DNA from: Saprospiraceae bacterium | Lineage (GTDB): Bacteria; Bacteroidota; Bacteroidia; Chitinophagales; Saprospiraceae | Assembly (NCBI GenBank): GCA_014379665.1 | Contig: JACMLK010000495.1 | Coordinates: 1 to 8,403 of the forward strand | Reading direction: 5' to 3' | Length of the DNA: 8,403 nucleotides | Part shown: positions 7,901-8,403 of the stretch, piece by piece | Layout of the letters: every line of letters begins with the position of its first letter | Position numbering within the stretch: the first letter of the stretch is position 1 | Made by a program: the position numbers and the translations under genes | Notes under the pieces: model-generated | What the model was told of the DNA's origin: nothing | Seen by the model: the letters and a program-made list of their open reading frames with translations, nothing else | Databases searched by the model: none

Positions 7901-8403
7901 TTCCACATTTGAGCCATTTATGACTGCAATGATTTTTATACCAAGATCTACTGAGGCTGATGGAGTAAAATTATAATTGATCGCTTTGCCCGTAACAACC
8001 GTGTTTTTTTCTACATATCCCGATCCCTCATCCAGCCATATTTTCATTTCTGATACATTAGATGAAGCTTCACCCTGTATGTTGATGACCTGACCCGGAT
8101 TTAAAAAACCTTCATCCCCTGTTGGATTTTTGATCGTAATATAATGATCACTGTTAAGGTTAACATAATTATCCTGATTGGAAGTCACCGAACCCCAACC
8201 ATATTCTCCGGGTGTCAGGGTACCTTTTTTAGAACCGTCAGCATTTCTGAATACACATGAAATCCTGAATATGTTTTCTCCTGCAGGCACACCGAAGTAT
8301 GCCCGGATATTGGGGTTGAAGGTAAACATCCATTTGTTGGATTCACCGCTTACTTTGGTCATTTCCCCTACACCATCATCCAAACCCCAGTTGCCTTTGA
8401 CAT
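5000..8403 (-). CDS. Secreted multidomain GH13 alpha-glucan-active enzyme with T9SS sorting domain (5' end missing)
   Basis: At least 1,133 codons, open to the right edge; the TTG at 8381-8383 is internal, because GNWG just upstream continues a domain. Numbering from that codon: accessory module copy 1 (to 77), Ig-like region (78-172), CBM48/E-set domain (about 190-285, with AVGDFSDW), GH13 barrel (about 320-690), beta C-domain (695-766), module copies 2 and 3 (781-902, 908-1043) and a T9SS type A sorting domain (1055-1127; YPNP at 1059-1062, SSGMYFYTI, final GKLVVR). Catalytic parts are complete: DIVLNH (408-413), GFRFDFTKG with nucleophile Asp481 and Arg479, acid/base Glu525 (ILEHW), and NSHDE with His578 and Asp579. 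The enzyme should cleave or rearrange alpha-1,4 or alpha-1,6 glucans such as starch or glycogen. NSHDE and Gly485 instead of the usual His resemble branching or debranching enzymes more than classical alpha-amylase, so the subfamily is unresolved. It would be surface-anchored or released. Confidence 0.93.
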   Translation of the reverse strand, partial: VKGNWGLDDGVGEMTKVSGESNKWMFTFNPNIRAYFGVPAGENIFRISCVFRNADGSKKGTLTPGEYGWGSVTSNQDNYVNLNSDHYITIKNPTGDEGFLNPGQVINIQGEASSNVSEMKIWLDEGSGYVEKNTVVTGKAINYNFTPSASVDLGIKIIAVINGSNVEVLKRYNIVIKKSTEIAPLPEGVKSGANYQTSDPTKVTLVLLAPFKEFIYAVGDFSDWKVKEQNQMKRTLDGQYYWVEISGLTPQKQYVYQYWIDGKLKIADPYTDQVADPWNDKWIESTVYPNLPVYVREDFGIASVFTTGQDDYIWAASEATWQKPDVNHLVIYELHLRDFLASHSLQDLADTIGYIKRLGVNAIELMPVNEFEGNDSWGYNPSFYFAPDKYYGTKNDLKQFIEIAHQHGIAVIMDIVLNHSYGQSPMVQMYFDGGKPAANNPWFNREYVGQYQWGYDFNHESQYTKNFMDDVNKYWLETFHFDGFRFDFTKGFTNYAPGGSVDGFDQSRINILKRMADKIRQVNADAYIILEHWSPDNEEVQLANYGMKMWRNKSYDFVPATVGNITGSFANTDATSHVTFYNSHDERRIAEHCLAEGRSAGSYNIRDSIIIYERVKMAAAFDYLQPGPKMIWQFDELGYDIDINFNGRIGRKPYVWGPGSLKYYNSTLRQYIYKAYQGILHVRNTITPELLKSSQKSHQNTGETRRLSFNTTGTDLVLIGNFGLSVKSIDPKFSQTGKWYNYFSGDSVIVNNLSTQISLKPGEWHIYTTKRLTVGQPDVIGIYDNPVTITPDPFKGSDQIKIRFDASKASKGNTVGLVGAEKVYMHSGVILSTANNNILTNVIGTLNDDGIGLMDKVGNNIWEITITPNQYYNILQGKEIHKLGMWFRNADNTAKGLGFRNAIIYFDVDTDQPIVTISPPNFNADTEITITFNARSGNRELLGADKIYMHSGVGTVNTTTPEGSAWNKVVGNWGQDDGIGQMTKINGETDKWQIKFKPRTYYNLGALDFPYWIAAVFRNAAGTIKGTGVPGPFENGFIAGNQDFFLKNAGTVDVSDTDIPDLVIYPNPTSGDIRFKGLDGTFNFTILTIDGKEVLTRSLTGETNVSIGHLSSGMYFYTIQKDGKISKGKLVVR
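5255..5662 (-). repeat. Accessory module copy 3
   Basis: Residues 908-1043 of the visible GH13 protein. It carries the full motif series: ITITFNARS (922-930), GADKIYMHSGV (937-947), GNWGQDDGIGQMTK (965-978), KPRTYYNLG (991-999), VFRNAAGTIKG (1010-1020) and NQDFFL (1035-1040). It lies directly before the T9SS sorting domain. The DNA of the copies has diverged, so the duplication is old. Confidence 0.78.
5678..6043 (-). repeat. Accessory module copy 2
   Basis: Residues 781-902 of the visible GH13 protein. Motifs in order: VTITPDPF, IKIRFDAS, GAEKVYMHSGV (813-823), DDGIGLM (842-848), a Trp and TPNQYYNI (861-868), WFRNADNTAKG (880-890). The motif order and spacing match copy 3. Probably a beta-sandwich carbohydrate-binding or spacer domain; the function is inferred from its place beside a GH13 barrel. 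Confidence 0.78.
8153..8403 (-). repeat. Accessory module copy 1 (partial)
   Basis: Protein repeat within the GH13 gene, cut by the window edge. It shows GNWGxDDGxGxMTK, then Gly-Glu-x-x-Lys-Trp, a Pro followed by an aromatic, and VFRNADGxxKG, matching copy 3 closely in motif order. Its beginning, including the expected YMHSG motif, would lie beyond 8403. Confidence 0.75.

Noticed and set aside
8381..8383. TTG as the start of the GH13 protein
   Set aside because: The frame stays open to the window edge and the codons upstream continue the GNWG motif of accessory module 1, so the true start is outside.
1..8403. CRISPR arrays, tRNA or rRNA genes, insertion sequences, phage or defence genes
   Set aside because: No regularly spaced direct repeats, RNA gene signatures, transposase or integrase motifs were seen in any gap or frame.

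Overview
The window looks like ordinary chromosome of a Bacteroidota (Bacteroidetes) bacterium. The evidence is AT-rich DNA, start codons without Shine-Dalgarno sequences, a candidate Bacteroidota-type promoter (TAnnTTTG box), two apparent lipoprotein signal peptides, and a large exported enzyme ending in a type IX secretion (T9SS) C-terminal sorting domain. The genus cannot be fixed from this sequence. I see no tRNA, rRNA, CRISPR array, insertion sequence or integrase, and no gap between genes longer than about 220 bases.

Layout. Positions 1-303 (minus) hold the N-terminal 101 codons of an exported BNR/Asp-box protein cut by the left edge. 489-1106 (minus) is a GNAT-fold acetyltransferase, and 1169-1855 (minus) is a lipoprotein-type intradiol ring-cleavage dioxygenase homologue. 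2012-2611 (plus) is a conserved protein of unknown function with an Ada-like Cys-x-x-Cys element. 2604-3596 (minus) is a secreted DUF3500 protein whose 3' end overlaps that gene by 8 bases. 3816-4913 (plus) is a Rieske non-heme iron oxygenase alpha subunit. 5000-8403 (minus) is a very large secreted GH13 alpha-glucan-active enzyme whose 5' end lies beyond the right edge.

How the genes relate. There is no convincing operon; only the dioxygenase and the acetyltransferase (62-base gap, same strand) could share a transcript. Several products are exported: the GH13 enzyme probably acts on starch or glycogen-like polymers at the cell surface or outside the cell, and the dioxygenase homologue and DUF3500 protein would be outside the cytoplasm. 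The Rieske oxygenase and the intradiol dioxygenase homologue could suggest aromatic metabolism, but they lie apart on opposite strands with no reductase or pathway genes, and the dioxygenase lacks an arginine present in classical enzymes. I treat that link as unproven.

The most interesting points are a repeated accessory module in the GH13 protein (three visible copies), the atypical intradiol-type lipoprotein, a Rieske oxygenase with glutamate in place of the usual bridging aspartate, and the unknown Ada-like protein. I did not find an obviously new multi-gene system.
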